In this document: positions 12,605-25,074 of the stretch, piece after piece
Numbering within the stretch: the first letter of the stretch is position 1
Layout of the letters: each line of letters begins with the position of its first letter
From: Kyrpidia spormannii
GTDB lineage: Bacteria; Bacillota; Bacilli; Kyrpidiales; Kyrpidiaceae
Length of the DNA: 64,000 nt
Assembly: GCF_002804065.1 (NCBI RefSeq)
Contig: NZ_CP024955.1
Coordinates: 2,728,001 to 2,792,000, forward strand
Reading direction: 5' to 3'
The notes under the pieces: generated by a model
The model's input: the letters and a program-made list of their open reading frames with translations, nothing else
The model's database searches: none
What the model was told of the DNA's origin: nothing
Translations under genes and position numbers: made by a program

Positions 12605-13363
12605 GTGACCGAAGATGCGATGGAGACCCTGAAACAACATCTCAAAACGCTCCAACTGCCGTATATGCGGGAGGTGGTGGAACGGGAAATTGAGAACGCG
12701 GTGAAAATGAAGCTGACTTACCAAGCTTTTCTCACGCGGCTCGTGGAAGCGGAAGTGTTGCAGAAGACCAACCGGTCCATTGCCACGAAGATTCATCTGG
12801 CGCGATTCCCGCGGATCTGTACATTGGAGGAGTTCGATTTCTCGTTTCAACCTTCGCTCCATGCCGCGGAGATTCGGGAATTGGGAGAACTCGGCTTTAT
12901 CCACCGAAAAGAAAACGTTATTTTCCTAGGTCCTCCAGGGGTTGGAAAAACGCACTTAGCGATTGCCCTTGGGGTCAAAGCGTGCACGGCCAGACTCCGG
13001 GTCGCGTTTTTCACCGCCTCTGAACTGGCGGATCTCTTGTATGCCAGTTTAGCGGATCGTTCCACGCCCCAAAAGCTGGCGTCGCTGAGCCGCTACCACC
13101 TGCTGATCATCGACGAGTTGGGCTACATGCCCATGGACAAGCAACGGGCGAACCTCTTTTTCCAGCTCGTCAGCAAGCGCTATGAGACGGGATCAATCAT
13201 CCTGACGACCAACATGCCTTTTGACGAGTGGGACAAGGTGTTTGGCGATACAATTGCTTCTGCCGCCATCATTGATCGTCTGGTGCATCACAGTCACATT
13301 TTTCACATTCAGGGTCACAGTTACCGGATGAAGGACAAGCTCAAGGCCGATGCCTCCGCCTAA
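12605..13363 (+). CDS. istB: IS21 transposition helper ATPase IstB
   Basis: This 252-aa DnaA/DnaC-like AAA+ ATPase assists IstA in target choice and strand transfer. Walker A is GPPGVGKT (109-116), Walker B is LLIIDELGY (Asp170-Glu171), and an N-terminal helical IstA-binding region precedes them. It starts at GTG with AAGGGGGAG about 6 bp upstream and lies 15 bp after istA. The length is normal for the family, and no damage is visible. Confidence 0.95.
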   Translation: MTEDAMETLKQHLKTLQLPYMREVVEREIENAVKMKLTYQAFLTRLVEAEVLQKTNRSIATKIHLARFPRICTLEEFDFSFQPSLHAAEIRELGELGFIHRKENVIFLGPPGVGKTHLAIALGVKACTARLRVAFFTASELADLLYASLADRSTPQKLASLSRYHLLIIDELGYMPMDKQRANLFFQLVSKRYETGSIILTTNMPFDEWDKVFGDTIASAAIIDRLVHHSHIFHIQGHSYRMKDKLKADASA

Positions 13364-13422
13364 TCACCAGCCCGGCGGACTTGGTACCCCATGTTGTCCG
13401 TGCGTGTGCGACACGCACACGT

Positions 13423-13548
13423 GGCCGTTGTCCCCTAAGGGCCCCCCATCGGCCCGCAGCCGCGAGGTCAAGGGCGCCCTTGGGCGAGCGAAGCGTCCCT
13501 TGACGGAGCGGCCAGGGCCGATACACTCGGCCCGTTGGGACAACGGCC
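13423..13548. repeat. Long imperfect inverted repeat at the IS21 right end
   Basis: GGCCGTTGTCCC (13423-13434) is exactly inverted at 13537-13548. The sequence between them is itself rich in complementary GC blocks (GGGCGCCC; GTCAAGGG versus CCCTTGAC). The stretch downstream of istB has no gene. It may be a terminator or a structured end of the element. The same structure is present in copy 2 (about 27384-27509). Confidence 0.7.
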
Positions 13549-13660
13549 GACGACGATGAACCCTGAGTGACGACACGACATGGCAAGCAATGACTTCCGT
13601 TTTCTGAGGGGGGTCAAAATTCAGTGCCAAACCGGGGTCAATTCTACTTGACGATCAACA

Positions 13661-16600
13661 ACGCTACGAACGTCTCATGTAGTGCTGAATGCACATCGCG
13701 TGGAACGGCTGTTTCCATTCCTCATAGGCACGCTACGAACAATTGGAGGGTGTTCTAGGTTGCGATGAGGATTTCACATGTTTCCATTCCTCATAGGCAC
13801 GCTACGAACTATCGTCCCATACTTGGTCCGTCCATGACCCCGGTGCAAGTTTCCATTCCTCATAGGCACGCTACGAACCTCACGTTTTGTAGATGGGTAT
13901 ATGCGGAAGTGAAGGTTTCCATTCCTCATAGGCACGCTACGAACTTTTACATTTCCTAGCCACAAACGCCTCGATGACGATAGTTTCCATTCCTCATAGG
14001 CACGCTACGAACAATTTTTTGTTGGCTTTCTTCGTCATCGACTTCTGGTTTCCATTCCTCATAGGCACGCTACGAACACTTTCCCCCGCATGGCCATAGG
14101 ATATTGCCTGATAAATCGTTTCCATTCCTCATAGGCACGCTACGAACCTCTTCTTTCGTCGGCCCGAAGACAGCATCTTCGGGGTGTTTCCATTCCTCAT
14201 AGGCACGCTACGAACGTGAGGAAGGGGTACAGAAGCTTCTTCTCCAGGCTGGTTTCCATTCCTCATAGGCACGCTACGAACTGAGGATGCGGGAAAAAAT
14301 CGCCTCCTCGATTCGAGGTTGTTTCCATTCCTCATAGGCACGCTACGAACGAAAATCGCAGACACGAAGGCCATGCTCAGTGCCTTAGAGTTTCCATTCC
14401 TCATAGGCACGCTACGAACAGTTCGCGCTCATGCAGGCACTACAGGGGACTCGCTGGGTTTCCATTCCTCATAGGCACGCTACGAACGATGCAGACATCA
14501 CCATTGCGGTCGGGCGGAGCCGGAAAGTTTCCATTCCTCATAGGCACGCTACGAACCTCGATTCCCTTACCGCGTGCAGAAGTTGGGCGGAGGTTTCCAT
14601 TCCTCATAGGCACGCTACGAACAATGTAGCCAAGCACCCCGGCTTGAACGACGTCATCGAAATGTTTCCATTCCTCATAGGCACGCTACGAACGCCGTAT
14701 ACGCCGCAACCCCCCATTGCCCTGTTCCTTCGTGTTTCCATTCCTCATAGGCACGCTACGAACGAGTTGCAGATGCACCTTGGAATGCCTTTTGTTTCAA
14801 CGTTTCCATTCCTCATAGGCACGCTACGAACACTTATGTATGGCATCGTGCCATAATAAAATCAACAGTTTCCATTCCTCATAGGCACGCTACGAACGGG
14901 GATGAAGCCACCGCAGAGGAATATCTAGGGGTTGATGTTTCCATTCCTCATAGGCACGCTACGAACCGCGGCTATCGGTCGGAAAAGGAAGCCGAAACGA
15001 AACTGTTTCCATTCCTCATAGGCACGCTACGAACGGCGAGAAGAAAGGTGACTTCCAACGCATCTCTTAGTTTCCATTCCTCATAGGCACGCTACGAACG
15101 GGGATGAAGCCACCGCAGAGGAATATCTAGGGGTTGATGTTTCCATTCCTCATAGGCACGCTACGAACTTTCCAGTTCCGACTGATATCCACGTGTCCGC
15201 AGAATGGAGTTTCCATTCCTCATAGGCACGCTACGAACTTGGCGGCGTTTTACAGAGAAAAGCGCGTCGGCTGAGAAGTTTCCATTCCTCATAGGCACGC
15301 TACGAACTTTTTGAAGCACAGAAAGAGTTGGACGAGAGGATCATAGGTTTCCATTCCTCATAGGCACGCTACGAACCATGCGTGCGCTCGAAAACACCAG
15401 GTGGAGCGTAGGGGTTTCCATTCCTCATAGGCACGCTACGAACGTATGCAAGAGATTGAAAAGGATCGGGAAGCGGTTGTTTCCATTCCTCATAGGCACG
15501 CTACGAACCGAAAGGCAGGAAAACGGCTACTGACAAGGAGATCGCCGTTTCCATTCCTCATAGGCACGCTACGAACATCGTGATCTTGTGGGATTGCAGG
15601 GATGCCGAACCGGTTTCCATTCCTCATAGGCACGCTACGAACCGGACCAGCCGAGACCGCTGGACACCTCCAGTTTGAGACGTTTCCATTCCTCATAGGC
15701 ACGCTACGAACCATCAGTTAGGCGTGCGTTCCACTTGATGAATGTCTGGTGTTTCCATTCCTCATAGGCACGCTACGAACGAAGCGGTAACTAAAGGCTT
15801 GACTTCTGCCAGTACGGGTTTCCATTCCTCATAGGCACGCTACGAACACTCGTCGGACTGCTCCAGTCGTTCGGCGTCCAGGCGCGTTTCCATTCCTCAT
15901 AGGCACGCTACGAACGAAACTGAACCCCTCCAAGGTCCGTTCCCAATCCGTTCCGTTTCCATTCCTCATAGGCACGCTACGAACAAGCCTATGCGTTCGC
16001 AGAGACCGTCTACCACGAATTGGTTTCCATTCCTCATAGGCACGCTACGAACAATTTCATCCAGTCCCGCAAAAGGAATGCCCCAAATGCGGGTTTCCAT
16101 TCCTCATAGGCACGCTACGAACTCCGATGGTTGCGGGAGGGGTGGGTGGAATGAAAACCAGTTTCCATTCCTCATAGGCACGCTACGAACCGGCATGGGG
16201 ACCGGATCAAGACAGACTCCAGGTTGCCGGTTTCCATTCCTCATAGGCACGCTACGAACCCGCGCCGAAGCCAAAAGTGAAACTGTGGCGACAGGTGGGT
16301 TTCCATTCCTCATAGGCACGCTACGAACGTTGGCGTCTGCGAGCGTGTCGAAATTCACGACGGCGGTTTCCATTCCTCATAGGCACGCTACGAACCTCGC
16401 TGAGCGGCATCCCACGCTCAGCCTTGGCGAGTTTCCATTCCTCATAGGCACGCTACGAACCAGGCAAGCCGAGATCCGAGACAAGACGCTGACCACGTGG
16501 GTTTCCATTCCTCATAGGCACGCTACGAACGCGGGCCGCCGTAAAGGATGATATTTCCGTCTTTTTCGCGTTTCCATTCCTCATAGGCACGCTACGAACT

Positions 16601-18887
16601 ATCCACTGGCTCAAGGAAAACGGATACGCAGATCTGGTGTTTCCATTCCTCATAGGCACGCTACGAACTCGGCCAGCGGTTCGGCCGCCTCCTTGAGCGC
16701 CTGATTTGGTTTCCATTCCTCATAGGCACGCTACGAACGGCCCCCTCAATGAGGCCCTTAACTTCGTCAGCCGAGTTTCCATTCCTCATAGGCACGCTAC
16801 GAACAACGTCGTCGGGGCCGAGTTGAAATCCGGCGCCAAGGGGGTTTCCATTCCTCATAGGCACGCTACGAACTTTCCAGGCTTTAGCAAGGTTCTTCTG
16901 ACCTTCGCGACTGTTTCCATTCCTCATAGGCACGCTACGAACCGACATGGAGGTGGAGATGATCTTCGACGGCGTAAAGTTTCCATTCCTCATAGGCACG
17001 CTACGAACTTTTCTTCGAGTATACCATAGGAGGGTTTGCCCGTGAGGTTTCCATTCCTCATAGGCACGCTACGAACATGCCGATCTTCGCGCCCTCCCGC
17101 TCGTTCGTCGGGTTTCCATTCCTCATAGGCACGCTACGAACATTCATGGTGTCCTTCAGGTTCGACATGAGCCCGGTGTTTCCATTCCTCATAGGCACGC
17201 TACGAACGAGGGAGAGGCTGGTGAGTGAGTTTGCACGACCCAGAGAGTTTCCATTCCTCATAGGCACGCTACGAACCCCTCGGCCACGGGATGGTCCCGT
17301 TGGCCAGCCAGTGGTTTCCATTCCTCATAGGCACGCTACGAACCAGAAATTCACCGACCAGATGGCGCTGAAGACCGTGATGTTTCCATTCCTCATAGGC
17401 ACGCTACGAACGACGCGGAGCTTGCGGAGCTGGGCGAGATTCTCGGGTTTCCATTCCTCATAGGCACGCTACGAACTGCTGATGATGTATTGGACGCGCG
17501 CGCGGGCGATCAACGTTTCCATTCCTCATAGGCACGCTACGAACGATACAATATCTAGGGCATGTGGATTACATTCCTGTGCCGTTTCCATTCCTCATAG
17601 GCACGCTACGAACGCCCAGGAACCCGGTGATTTGCTGCCAGTGCTGAACGAGTTTCCATTCCTCATAGGCACGCTACGAACCGCCCGTACCGTGCCCGCA
17701 TTGTGGATTCGAGACGTGGAGTTTCCATTCCTCATAGGCACGCTACGAACGAAATGGCGCGTTCGCCGCGTCGAGGCCGTGCCATTCGGTTTCCATTCCT
17801 CATAGGCACGCTACGAACTCCCCGCCGGTCGTGCCTGTGTGAGCGGAGTGGTCAGTGGTTTCCATTCCTCATAGGCACGCTACGAACGTCTCCAGGCTCC
17901 CATTTTTCGCCCTCTTTAATCATGTTTCCATTCCTCATAGGCACGCTACGAACTGTGTACCAACTATCGGTAACGCTGATGTAAAGCGCACCATGTTTCC
18001 ATTCCTCATAGGCACGCTACGAACGCAAAAATGCCATTCAGGGCACGAAAACTTACGGGGTTTCCATTCCTCATAGGCACGCTACGAACTTCATTTTGGG
18101 GGAGATGGTCGAATGGACGAACTAAGGTTTCCATTCCTCATAGGCACGCTACGAACACTCTTCCAGATCGTGCGCGTCGAGGATGTAAGGTCGGAGTTTC
18201 CATTCCTCATAGGCACGCTACGAACACGAAGTAGCACTGCTTCTTGGCCGGGTTCAGCCCCTGGAGTTTCCATTCCTCATAGGCACGCTACGAACATTAG
18301 AACGCCGGGCGGCTGAAGTTGCTTAAAAGGGAGGGTTTCCATTCCTCATAGGCACGCTACGAACCCAGTCCGTACAAAATCAACAGTCTTTCCATCTGTG
18401 TGTTTCCATTCCTCATAGGCACGCTACGAACCCCCGATTCCCCAGGCGTTTTCGCCGACCGGCTTCAGGTTTCCATTCCTCATAGGCACGCTACGAACGT
18501 GCTAGAAAAACTATCGTCTACCAGTCCTTTTTCTCTGTTTCCATTCCTCATAGGCACGCTACGAACTGACATCACTCCATCTCATTCAATTTTACCTCTT
18601 TCGTTTCCATTCCTCATAGGCACGCTACGAACGAGTGTCCCGAAATTAAACGGGCTGTATGGCGATCTTTGTTTCCATTCCTCATAGGCACGCTACGAAC
18701 TGGATAGAGCCATACGTACCGTACCAGTGGATCGTCGTTTCCATTCCTCATAGGCACGCTACGAACTAGACGTTGATTCAAACGTTGTCCTATCTCCTTG
18801 TTGAACGGGTTTCCATTCCTCATAGGCACGCTACGAACTTGCAAAAATACGGATTTCTAACTTCGGTATGGGATGTTTCCATTCCTC
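13661..18887 (-). CRISPR. Type I-B CRISPR array, segment B (77 repeats)
   Basis: The array resumes with the last 11 nt of the IS-split repeat (13661-13671, which include the 4-bp duplication). It continues with 77 repeats starting at 13711, 13780 and so on to 18875. The repeat at 18875 is interrupted after 13 nt by the IS256-family element. Repeat sequence and spacing match segment A. Duplicated spacers include 14898-14936, identical to 15100-15138, and spacers at 17614, 18090 and 18157 that have partners elsewhere in the array. Confidence 0.98.
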
Positions 18888-20336
18888 GGCGTTGTCCCAG
18901 GTTTCGTGGAAATTTGAAGGTGGCGGTCTCCTGAACCCGTTTGGTATAACGGGATTGGGCACAACAAGAAAGGAGAACGCCACCTATGAAATCAAGGGTA
19001 CATCAAATTGTGAGAAATGACCAGAGCCTGTTTTCGACACTAGATCCTTTTCAGCAGTTCACCCTCCAACTGTCGCTACTGGACGTGATGGAGAGCGCGA
19101 AAGAGGGACTCATGGCCTTGGCGGTTCAAACCGGGCTTCGAGTGATTCAACTCATGATGCGAGAGGAAGTCGAAGCTTTGGTGGGCCCCAAAGGGAAACA
19201 CAATCCAAAGCGCAAGGCTGTGCGACACGGAAAGGAAAAGGGCTCCGTGATGCTTGGGGGCCGGAAGGTGGCTGTGGAAAAAGTTCGGGTACGCAGCGTC
19301 GACGGTCATGAAATCCCGCTGGAGACCTACCAGGCTTTTCAGGATCCAACGCTGCTGACCCAGGCCGCGTTGGAGCGGATGATTCATGGCTTGTCGACCC
19401 GAAACTATGCGTTTGGTCTTGAGCCGGTCGGAAACGAGGTGGAAACCTCCGGCACGAGCAAGAGCGCCGTTAGCCGGCGTTTCATTGCCGCCACGAAGAA
19501 GCTGCTCGAAAAACTCATGCAGCGGCGCCTGGACGACCGCCGGTACGTGGCGCTAGTTATTGACGGGATCGTCATGGCGGACCACACCGTAGTGGCGGCA
19601 TTAGGGATTGACGTAGGGGGACAGAAGCAGATCCTGGGCATCTGGGAGGGAGCGACAGAGAATGCGACAGTGTGTAAAGGACTGCTGACCGATCTTGTGG
19701 ACCGGGGACTGAAAACCGATGATGGGATCCTGGTCGTCATCGACGGGAGTAAGGCTTTGCGTGCCGCAGTACGGGACGTGTTTGGAGAGACGGCATTGGT
19801 TCAGCGGTGTCAGGTGCACAAGGAGCGCAATGTCCTGGAGCATCTGCCGGAGAAACAGCGAGATTGGGTCAAGAGGCAATTGCGGGAGGCCTGGCGCCAG
19901 GAAACCGAAAAAGAGGCACTGGCGGCCCTGCGGCGCTTGGCGGCACAACTTGAGAAGTCGCATCCAGGAGCAGCAGCCAGTTTGCGCGAGGGGATGGAAG
20001 AGACCGTGACCGTGATCCGGCTGGGAGTTCCGGAACTGCTTCGGGGAACTCTGCGCTCGACGAATGCGATCGAATCAGCCAATGAGAAGGTGCGGATGGT
20101 GAGTCGGAACGTCAAGCGCTGGCAGAATGGGGAACAGGTGCTGCGCTGGGCGGCTGCAGGATTTTTGGAGGCGGAGAAAAAGTTCAGGACCGTCAAGGGA
20201 TTTCGCCAAATCCCTCTGCTTCTTGATGCATTACACAAATGTGTACATCCGCAACCACAGCAGGAAAACAAATCCATCACCGCGTAAATTGAAGAAAAAG
20301 GCCGTCACGAAAATCCACGACGACCGGGACAACCTC
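18888..20336 (+). mobile_element. IS256-family insertion sequence (1449 bp)
   Basis: The terminal inverted repeats are GGCGTTGTCCCAGG...TCGTGGA (left) and GAGGTTGTCCCGG...TCGTGGA (right, reverse complement). An 8-bp duplication, CATTCCTC (18880-18887 and 20337-20344), is the size known for IS256 insertions and lies wholly within the CRISPR repeat. Joining the flanks restores a perfect 30-bp repeat (13 + 17 nt). The element carries one transposase and is oriented against array transcription. Confidence 0.95.
18986..20287 (+). CDS. IS256-family (mutator-type) transposase
   Basis: This 433-aa transposase is of full family length. The catalytic triad is visible: Asp193 (LVIDGIVMAD), Asp253 (VVIDGSKALR) and a Glu in STNAIESANE (363/367). 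The conserved CxxH follows the second Asp (Cys275, His278: RCQVHKERN). The N-terminal half holds the DNA-binding region with a basic patch (GKHNPKRKAVRHGKEK). The ATG start is preceded by AAAGGAG at about 8 bp. The gene looks intact. Confidence 0.95.
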   Translation: MKSRVHQIVRNDQSLFSTLDPFQQFTLQLSLLDVMESAKEGLMALAVQTGLRVIQLMMREEVEALVGPKGKHNPKRKAVRHGKEKGSVMLGGRKVAVEKVRVRSVDGHEIPLETYQAFQDPTLLTQAALERMIHGLSTRNYAFGLEPVGNEVETSGTSKSAVSRRFIAATKKLLEKLMQRRLDDRRYVALVIDGIVMADHTVVAALGIDVGGQKQILGIWEGATENATVCKGLLTDLVDRGLKTDDGILVVIDGSKALRAAVRDVFGETALVQRCQVHKERNVLEHLPEKQRDWVKRQLREAWRQETEKEALAALRRLAAQLEKSHPGAAASLREGMEETVTVIRLGVPELLRGTLRSTNAIESANEKVRMVSRNVKRWQNGEQVLRWAAAGFLEAEKKFRTVKGFRQIPLLLDALHKCVHPQPQQENKSITA

Positions 20337-23300
20337 CATTCCTCATAGGCACGCTACGAACCCGGGAAAACCGCATAGACGGTTATGCGGTTGCTGTCGA
20401 GTTTCCATTCCTCATAGGCACGCTACGAACTAGCTTTGACGCTGCTGAACGTTGTTTAAAGAGAGATAGTTTCCATTCCTCATAGGCACGCTACGAACAG
20501 CTTTGACGCTGCTGAACGTTGTTTAAAGAGAGATAGTTTCCATTCCTCATAGGCACGCTACGAACTCGAGATGGCCAGGGCCGCCATGCTGGAAGAACGG
20601 GTGTTTCCATTCCTCATAGGCACGCTACGAACCAATGAAAAAAGCCAATAAAATCAAGCATTATACGGTTTCCATTCCTCATAGGCACGCTACGAACCAA
20701 CCGATGTTGCTGGAGACTTCATTCAATGGACGGCGTTTCCATTCCTCATAGGCACGCTACGAACAATGTATGAATATGTATTCGCATCTGTTGTATGAAT
20801 AAAGTTTCCATTCCTCATAGGCACGCTACGAACAGTGTAGTACGCCATATTAGCTGCCTCCCTTTTAAGGTTTCCATTCCTCATAGGCACGCTACGAACG
20901 CTGAATAGTTGAGTACGTTACCAAGTGGTCATACAGTTTCCATTCCTCATAGGCACGCTACGAACTGGTATACCCCGCATGAGGGCAAAGAGAACGGCTT
21001 GGTGAGTTTCCATTCCTCATAGGCACGCTACGAACTCGCCACCGCCCCAATCGCGGCTACCAGTCCGGAAAATGCGTTTCCATTCCTCATAGGCACGCTA
21101 CGAACTCAAATGTTAGACGTAATCCTATTCATGAGTCGGTGCAGTTTCCATTCCTCATAGGCACGCTACGAACGCCTGCCGAGTGGCCTTCCGGTCCAGT
21201 TCCGGCAAATGTTTCCATTCCTCATAGGCACGCTACGAACGGATGAAGCGAAAATCATCCGACTGCGGTTCCTGGAGTTTCCATTCCTCATAGGCACGCT
21301 ACGAACCTCTATTCCATTATCTATTTACATCCGGATATGTCGTTTCCATTCCTCATAGGCACGCTACGAACCTCCAACCTCCGCAATCTCTCCAACTCGT
21401 CAATCGCCTGTTTCCATTCCTCATAGGCACGCTACGAACGAGGCACTACGGAACGGGAGGCAGAGGGTGAGGGGTTTCCATTCCTCATAGGCACGCTACG
21501 AACTCGACGAGGACACGAGGAAGGCTCTGGTTGATTGGATGCAGTTTCCATTCCTCATAGGCACGCTACGAACGAATTGGGCGAGGGGTGATGGAGGTTG
21601 AAATCAGCAGAGTTTCCATTCCTCATAGGCACGCTACGAACCGAGGCGGAGGCGAATGCGATCCGCCGAAAGATCGAGATGTTTCCATTCCTCATAGGCA
21701 CGCTACGAACTGCCCGAGCAGGTAGTCCGTGCTCACCCCGAAAAACTCCGGTTTCCATTCCTCATAGGCACGCTACGAACAAGTAGCATGCGCCGTATCG
21801 GCAGCTCCACCTTGCGCCGGTTTCCATTCCTCATAGGCACGCTACGAACGAAGAAGCGGCGAAACGCGCTGGAATGACTCGCGGGTTTCCATTCCTCATA
21901 GGCACGCTACGAACGGTCGGCGGATCACCTTCGCAGATGTCGTGTGGAGGTTTCCATTCCTCATAGGCACGCTACGAACCAAACGCTTATCTCGTGTCTT
22001 TTGGGTTGCGGCGGCGGTAGTTTCCATTCCTCATAGGCACGCTACGAACTCCTCATTCAGCACCGACAAAATCGCCCGATAGTCGCGGTAGTTTCCATTC
22101 CTCATAGGCACGCTACGAACTCATTTTGGGGGAGATGGTCGAATGGACGAACTAAGGTTTCCATTCCTCATAGGCACGCTACGAACTGGACGCCCCCGCA
22201 AGCATGACGGTCGGAGCGACGGTTTCCATTCCTCATAGGCACGCTACGAACCAAAGAAAGCACCCGTGAAAAAGATAGAACCTAGGATTAGTTTCCATTC
22301 CTCATAGGCACGCTACGAACGTTTCGTATAATAAAAATGACAAAATCATACGAAACCGGTTTCCATTCCTCATAGGCACGCTACGAACGTAGGAGCATCT
22401 ATCGGGGCATAGTTGACCGGCACAGTTTCCATTCCTCATAGGCACGCTACGAACGCGGTGCCACGATGTTCCCGTCCCGGATGTAGAGAATGTTTCCATT
22501 CCTCATAGGCACGCTACGAACTCCCCGCGCCCCTTCGCCGATCGACTCCAGATAGGGTTTCCATTCCTCATAGGCACGCTACGAACGGGGCACACCTCTG
22601 TTGCCGCAGACGTCCGTTGCTTAGTTTCCATTCCTCATAGGCACGCTACGAACGACATCTCTCCGACCAACATCTTTCTTTCGTCATCCCAGGTTTCCAT
22701 TCCTCATAGGCACGCTACGAACCCGCACAACAACATGTTTGCGGTATTTCTTTTCCATCTCGTTTCCATTCCTCATAGGCACGCTACGAACGATGAGGTT
22801 CGCACCCCAGCTATACGCCTGAGAAGCGTTTCCATTCCTCATAGGCACGCTACGAACGACTAACTTCACGCTTGGTGGTTCATTTGGCCCTGGTTTCCAT
22901 TCCTCATAGGCACGCTACGAACGGCCAGTATATCACATGCTGGCCTCCTGTAACACATGTTTCCATTCCTCATAGGCACGCTACGAACCTCTTGGGAGTA
23001 CCCGGCCATCTCCCGGCACGTACGGAGGTTTCCATTCCTCATAGGCACGCTACGAACCTGGACGCGGCCGACATGATCGAAGACCAGGCGGAAGAGTTTC
23101 CATTCCTCATAGGCACGCTACGAACTCTGAGGCGTTCCTGTCCATGGTCGGCTATGATCCAGAGTTTCCATTCCTCATAGGCACGCTACGAACTCTGCGG
23201 CGATGACATCCTCGTCGGACACGTCGCCGGTTTCCATTCCTCATAGGCACGCTACGAACGATGTTCTCTCGTTTGACGCCGGAGCCATCTTCGTTCGGTT

Positions 23301-24989
23301 TCCATTCCTCATAGGCACGCTACGAACAGGCCGAGAGGAAGGCTGCCGAAGCGGACGCGAAGCTAGGTTTCCATTCCTCATAGGCACGCTACGAACGAGT
23401 CGTTGTGCACGACGAGGAAAATGTGGAGGTGGCGGTTTCCATTCCTCATAGGCACGCTACGAACGCGAGATTGCTCGGGCGCTGCATCCCGCCCACCAAA
23501 CGAGTTTCCATTCCTCATAGGCACGCTACGAACGAGGGGGTCGGGCCTGTGAATGATTGCCTCGCCAAAGTGTTTCCATTCCTCATAGGCACGCTACGAA
23601 CTTCGGCTGCCTTCTTGGTGTCGAAGCCGCCGATCCACTTAGTTTCCATTCCTCATAGGCACGCTACGAACGTTCTGTTGGAGCCAGGAAGAGGCGATCA
23701 AAAATGGTAGGGTTTCCATTCCTCATAGGCACGCTACGAACCCATTACGCAGCCCACGTAGGGAATCAGCTCTTCCTTCCGGTTTCCATTCCTCATAGGC
23801 ACGCTACGAACCCCGCGGATGTAAACCAGGACCTGGCCACGAGGTGGTTTCCATTCCTCATAGGCACGCTACGAACGGAGAACGTGATGTATCGGTCCAG
23901 CTTGATCCCGCTGAGTTTCCATTCCTCATAGGCACGCTACGAACTTCGAACGCGTCCGCAAACTTTTGGAGCAAATAATCGTGTTTCCATTCCTCATAGG
24001 CACGCTACGAACGCCAACCACCTCTTGCACCTGAGTCAAGTTCCCCCCGCTGGTTTCCATTCCTCATAGGCACGCTACGAACGATGACACGTCAAGGATG
24101 ATCGTGTATCCGTACGTGTTTCCATTCCTCATAGGCACGCTACGAACCCAGTTGGATCACTTCACGGTCCCCCATCATCCGTGTTTCCATTCCTCATAGG
24201 CACGCTACGAACTCAGCAAATGGCTTCAGCGCAAGGATGAAACCAGTCTGGGTTTCCATTCCTCATAGGCACGCTACGAACGATCTTGTACGATCCAAAC
24301 GGCAAAGAGGTCAGCCGGTTTCCATTCCTCATAGGCACGCTACGAACGTGGGCGCCGAACCTGATGAACATGCTCACGGAAGGCATGTTTCCATTCCTCA
24401 TAGGCACGCTACGAACTTTGCCACGTAGTCGTCGCGGTGTTCTTCATCCATTCCGTTTCCATTCCTCATAGGCACGCTACGAACCGACTAATATATTATG
24501 TGGTATATTATACCCAGAAAGAAGTTTCCATTCCTCATAGGCACGCTACGAACGGGAAACAGCCGAGAGTGCCACGGGAGTCGGAGATTCGAGTTTCCAT
24601 TCCTCATAGGCACGCTACGAACGGGCGCCGCCTTGCCGCTCCACCGCTTGCCTCATTTGGTGTTTCCATTCCTCATAGGCACGCTACGAACGCTCGGCGT
24701 GGTGTGGGATGAGGCCGCGTGGAAGCTCATGTTTCCATTCCTCATAGGCACGCTACGAACTCAAGCGTGTCGTCGCCATACGGAACGATGCCGAGGAGTT
24801 TCCATTCCTCATAGGCACGCTACGAACTCTATATCAAGTCGCTTGAAGCGACGATTGAGAAGGAGTTTCCATTCCTCATAGGCACGCTACGAACCCGAGG
24901 TTGCTCAGGAGTCACATGAGTTTGGAGACGGGTTTCCATTCCTCATAGGCACGCTACGAACCGTCGCTCGCGACCACCATTCGCCCTCG
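20337..24989 (-). CRISPR. Type I-B CRISPR array, segment C (68 repeats)
   Basis: The array resumes with the remaining 25 nt of the IS256-split repeat (8 nt of which are the duplication). It then holds 68 full repeats starting at 20401, 20469 and so on to 24932. The spacer after 24932 is cut at 24989 by the second IS21 copy and continues at 27622. Neighbouring spacers 20431-20468 and 20499-20535 are the same protospacer differing by 1 nt at the left end. Confidence 0.98.
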
Positions 24990-25074
24990 TGTTGATATAC
25001 ACTGAAAATGGACCCCAGATCGTCAGTGAAAATTGACCCCCACCAGATAGACTGGTACGCTCCTACTAATCTGA

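Larger units (their letters stand above)
11029..13660 (+). mobile_element. IS21-family insertion sequence, copy 1 (2632 bp)
   Basis: The ends are TGTTGAT...ATCAACA, the TG...CA ends typical of IS21. Just inside are the family's repeated terminal motifs: TGAAAATGGACCCC and TGAAAATTGACCCCC at the left, GGGGGGTCAAAATTCA and CGGGGTCAATT at the right. The insertion is inside a CRISPR repeat with a 4-bp duplication, ACGC (11025-11028 and 13661-13664). Removing the element and one copy restores a perfect 30-bp repeat. It carries istA and istB and matches the copy at 24990-27621 wherever I compared them. Confidence 0.95.

Noticed and set aside
11105..13630. Overlapping frames on both strands inside the IS21 copies
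   Set aside because: Shadows of istA/istB and of the inverted-repeat tail; they recur identically in copy 2 for that reason only.
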